Assembly (NCBI RefSeq): GCF_016924755.1
Contig: NZ_JAFFJX010000020.1
Coordinates: 1 to 64,000, forward strand
Direction of reading: 5' to 3'
DNA from: Longitalea arenae
GTDB taxonomy: Bacteria; Bacteroidota; Bacteroidia; Chitinophagales; Chitinophagaceae
DNA length: 64,000 nucleotides
Shown: in pieces, positions 61,830 through 64,000 of the stretch
Position numbering within the stretch: position 1 is the first letter of the stretch
Layout of the letters: every line of letters begins with the position of its first letter
Made by a program: the position numbers and the translations under genes
The notes under the pieces: generated by a model
Told to the model about the DNA's origin: nothing
Seen by the model: the letters and a program-made list of their open reading frames with translations, nothing else
Database searches by the model: none

Positions 61830-62933
61830 TCACTCTGTTTCCATTTTCTTCTTAAAGTCGGGGTACAGCTCGTACAGGCTTTCAATCACCTCGTTGTTGG
61901 CATTTTTAGTATTGCTGTACGCTTTTGTAAGGGGCACTGCCTTTTCCCATTGTTTGTCTTCTACATAACGGTTAATAAGTTCAAGCGTGCCGGGGCCAAA
62001 ACCAGGCAGGTTTTCATGCAGTTTCTCCAGGTGCACCAGTTGGTTGGCAGTATCTTCAGTTTCTTTATAGATCAGGGCACGGTAATAATCCAGGAAAGGA
62101 TCCTTGTTTATCAGTGAATCCAGTCCATTTATACAGCGCATGGTGCCTGCATAATCTTTTTTCAGATAATAGGCATCCATCATCAGCAGGTACATATTGG
62201 TAGACTCGGGGTAGTCTTTTTGAAAATCGTTCAGCGAAGTGAGGTATTCGTCTGTTCCCAGGCCGCTGGCAATTTGGGTATAAATGATCCTGTAGATCTT
62301 TTGTTTCTTAAGCACGGCCGGGAGCGATTGATAGATCTTATTGGCTTTTTCAAACTCCTTGTCATTAATGTACTTTCTCATTAACTGCATCATGTTGGCG
62401 TCTTTCTTGTCAACTGTCGAGGCCGCTTCTTCCTTCATTGATATCAGGGTTTGCGCATAGGTAGTGCTCAGGTTCTCCCCCGTAACGTAAATAAAGATGT
62501 CTGCGATCTTCACCTCGTCTCTTATTTTAACCAGCTCGAAGTCGTGGTAATTAAGCTGTTCATCGTACATGCGGAAGACAAGATGCTGACGGTTATTTTT
62601 TTCATATTGTTTTACCAGTTCGTAGGTGCCGGTTTGTCCCAGGTTCTTTACGATCTGGCGTCCAAAGTCGCCGGATTTCAGTGAACCCAGGGTGGCGGAT
62701 ACTTCTGAGCGGCTCAGTTTGTTGTCAGCCTGTTCCATGATCCTTTTTTGAAGAAGCTCCGGCGATAGCAGGTTATTGAGTAAACCGGTATTGCGATTGG
62801 CGATGGCGTTTTGCAATGCGGTGGCTATCTTCGCCGCTTCTTCCTTTGTTACCGGCTTTTCCGCTTCGGAACAGGCCGTAACAAATAAAACAACCAAAAG
62901 GATACACCAGGAAAAGAAGGTCTTGCAGTTCAT
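61830..62933 (-). CDS. TPR-like lipoprotein
   Basis: 367 residues with lipobox LFVTAC-SE (Cys21). The front (25-170) is a mixed domain with ELVKQYEKNNRQHLVFRMYD; the second half (about 180-365) is helix-hairpin repeat of the TPR kind (YINDKEFEKANKIYQSLP, MDAYYLKKDYAGTMRCINGL, LINRYVEDKQWEKAVPLTKA). No enzymatic motif. Outer-membrane or periplasmic scaffold; role unknown. Confidence 0.78.
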   Translation of the reverse strand: MNCKTFFSWCILLVVLFVTACSEAEKPVTKEEAAKIATALQNAIANRNTGLLNNLLSPELLQKRIMEQADNKLSRSEVSATLGSLKSGDFGRQIVKNLGQTGTYELVKQYEKNNRQHLVFRMYDEQLNYHDFELVKIRDEVKIADIFIYVTGENLSTTYAQTLISMKEEAASTVDKKDANMMQLMRKYINDKEFEKANKIYQSLPAVLKKQKIYRIIYTQIASGLGTDEYLTSLNDFQKDYPESTNMYLLMMDAYYLKKDYAGTMRCINGLDSLINKDPFLDYYRALIYKETEDTANQLVHLEKLHENLPGFGPGTLELINRYVEDKQWEKAVPLTKAYSNTKNANNEVIESLYELYPDFKKKMETE

Positions 62934-63119
62934 GATCGGTAATAGGGTATGGATATAATAAAGGGAAAGAACGCTTTTATTGGCCTATTTGTTGTGCGTT
63001 GGATTGTCCGTGGCAGCAAACACCTTGCGCCGCCATGTAATAATTTCTTAATGTGCTTTCCTGTAAACCCTTAATAATTTGCAGCCCCAAAGAAACTGCA
63101 TCGCTAAACATAAAACACA

Positions 63120-64000
63120 ATGGAAAAGGAACAAACTGATATGAAGCGTAATAATGACAAGACAAAGAGCCGGGTGATGGCTGGAATTTATTCGTGGCTG
63201 CTGATGGGTTTAATTGCCTTTATGGGCAGCACGGCCTGGGGCCAGTCTGACACAGTAAAGCGATCAAATCGTAAAGATCCCTGGGCATTCAAAGAAATAA
63301 AAACGATACCACCTGTTGCGCCGCTTACGGGAGGCCTGTGGTTAAAGGGGGATCTGCACCTCCATTCCCGCCACAGTAAAGAATCATCTAATAATCCGGT
63401 TGCAAAGATTTTAGCTTTTTCAAGATCGGTGGGTGTAGATTATGTGTGCATTACCGACCACGACAACCATGTTGATGGGGATGTGGCCAATCATACCTGG
63501 GCCGATCCGGAATTCAGATCTGCCGATGTATTGCTGTTATATGGCGCTGAATGGACAACCACCCGCGGACATGGCAATGTGTTTTCTGCCAAACCCTATG
63601 ATCACCAACGTCTGTATTTTGTGCGTGATCAACGCGACCATGTGATCCAATCTGTAGTAAAAGAACTTGGCATTCATTTGTCGGCCAACCATCCTATGGG
63701 TCCCAAAGATCACTTCGGTTTTTCCTATGACATGATCAAATCTATGGAAGTATGGAACTCCTGTGTATGGTCAAAAAATGTAAATGCGCTGTTGATCTGG
63801 GACGATATGCTTTCTTCTGGCCGCAAGATCACCGGCAGGGGAGGAAGTGATGCGCATCATGGCACACCCGAATCGCCCGATAAGGCAACACCCAACAGCA
63901 AACAGGCTGCCGCCAATTATGTAGGAACGCCTACGACCTGGGTATATGCTACCGCCCGTACGTCCCAGGCGGTTGTTGATGCACTTACCAATGGGCGGGT
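63120..64000 (+). CDS. CehA/McbA-family PHP-domain metallohydrolase, N-terminal part
   Basis: Open to the window end, 293 residues visible. ATG 63120 (or 63141) starts an N-terminal segment with a signal-like stretch (WLLMGLIAFMGSTAWG-QS). The PHP metal-binding motifs follow: GDLHLHSRHSKES, DYVCITDHDNHVDGD, LYGAEWTTTRGHGNVF, HLSANHPMG and GGSDAHHG. This is the CehA/McbA family of phosphoesterase-like hydrolases (carbaryl hydrolase is a known member). Exported. C-terminal part not seen, so completeness cannot be judged. Confidence 0.88.
   Translation, partial: MEKEQTDMKRNNDKTKSRVMAGIYSWLLMGLIAFMGSTAWGQSDTVKRSNRKDPWAFKEIKTIPPVAPLTGGLWLKGDLHLHSRHSKESSNNPVAKILAFSRSVGVDYVCITDHDNHVDGDVANHTWADPEFRSADVLLLYGAEWTTTRGHGNVFSAKPYDHQRLYFVRDQRDHVIQSVVKELGIHLSANHPMGPKDHFGFSYDMIKSMEVWNSCVWSKNVNALLIWDDMLSSGRKITGRGGSDAHHGTPESPDKATPNSKQAAANYVGTPTTWVYATARTSQAVVDALTNGR

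Overview
This 64 kb window is chromosomal DNA from a member of the Bacteroidota, most likely family Chitinophagaceae (a Chitinophaga- or Niastella-like soil organism). The evidence is two ECF-sigma / FecR / SusC / SusD loci whose SusC proteins carry an STN domain, a type IX secretion (gliding-motility type) C-terminal domain protein, a GH2 enzyme with DUF4982 and C5 modules, DUF6934, DUF4843, MauE and FISUMP proteins, start sites mostly lacking Shine-Dalgarno sequences, and TAnnTTTG -7 elements. I saw no rRNA, tRNA, CRISPR array, transposase or phage gene.

Layout. 1-9.1 kb: end of a YeiH-like exporter, a secreted GH2 glycosidase, a secreted hypothetical protein, an AT-rich pair (DUF6934 plus an unlisted 51-aa ORF), a lipoprotein with a TIM-barrel look, a TfoX-like protein and a large surface protein with a T9SS tail. 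9.4-18.2 kb: ECF sigma, FecR with a 2-nt frameshift near its C terminus, SusC, SusD, then (after a terminator) a thioredoxin-DUF3738 fusion. 18.2-20.7 kb, minus strand: AraC-type regulator, MauE-like redox membrane protein, a tiny four-cysteine exported peptide and a membrane-anchored protein. 20.9-23.2 kb: three exported proteins (FISUMP, a lipoprotein-like protein, a beta-helix lipoprotein). 23.7-26.7 kb: AraC regulator plus DUF983 protein, YceI lipoprotein, GyrI-like protein. 26.9-37.3 kb: a second, intact ECF sigma / FecR / SusC / SusD / DUF4843 / PKD-like / DUF4369-TlpA operon. 37.3-42.8 kb: a small tandem repeat, a SUKH-like protein, a Maa-type acetyltransferase, an SBF-like transporter and an ABC permease with a convincing sigma-54 promoter and upstream dyad. 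42.9-46.7 kb: siderophore receptor plus PepSY membrane protein. 47-49.4 kb: a secreted esterase with two complete hydrolase modules. 49.7-64 kb: CvfB-like S1 protein, DoxX, Crp/Fnr regulator, hypothetical lipoprotein, a membrane spermidine-synthase-like protein coupled to an isoaspartyl methyltransferase, a PAS histidine kinase divergent from a single-domain response regulator, small housekeeping proteins, and the start of a PHP-domain metallohydrolase.

How it works together. The two cell-surface-signalling loci are the backbone: an outer-membrane SusCD pair imports a substrate, the STN domain of SusC is expected to signal to FecR, and FecR to the ECF sigma factor. Both loci end in a periplasmic thioredoxin-fold protein, which with the neighbouring MauE/cysteine-peptide cassette points to a redox or cysteine-peptide theme (inference). 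The points most worth a second look are the MauE/four-cysteine peptide cassette with its leader hairpins, the frameshifted FecR, the sigma-54 control region of the ABC permease, the DUF6934/51-aa pair, the double-headed esterase, and three different families of short intergenic repeats.
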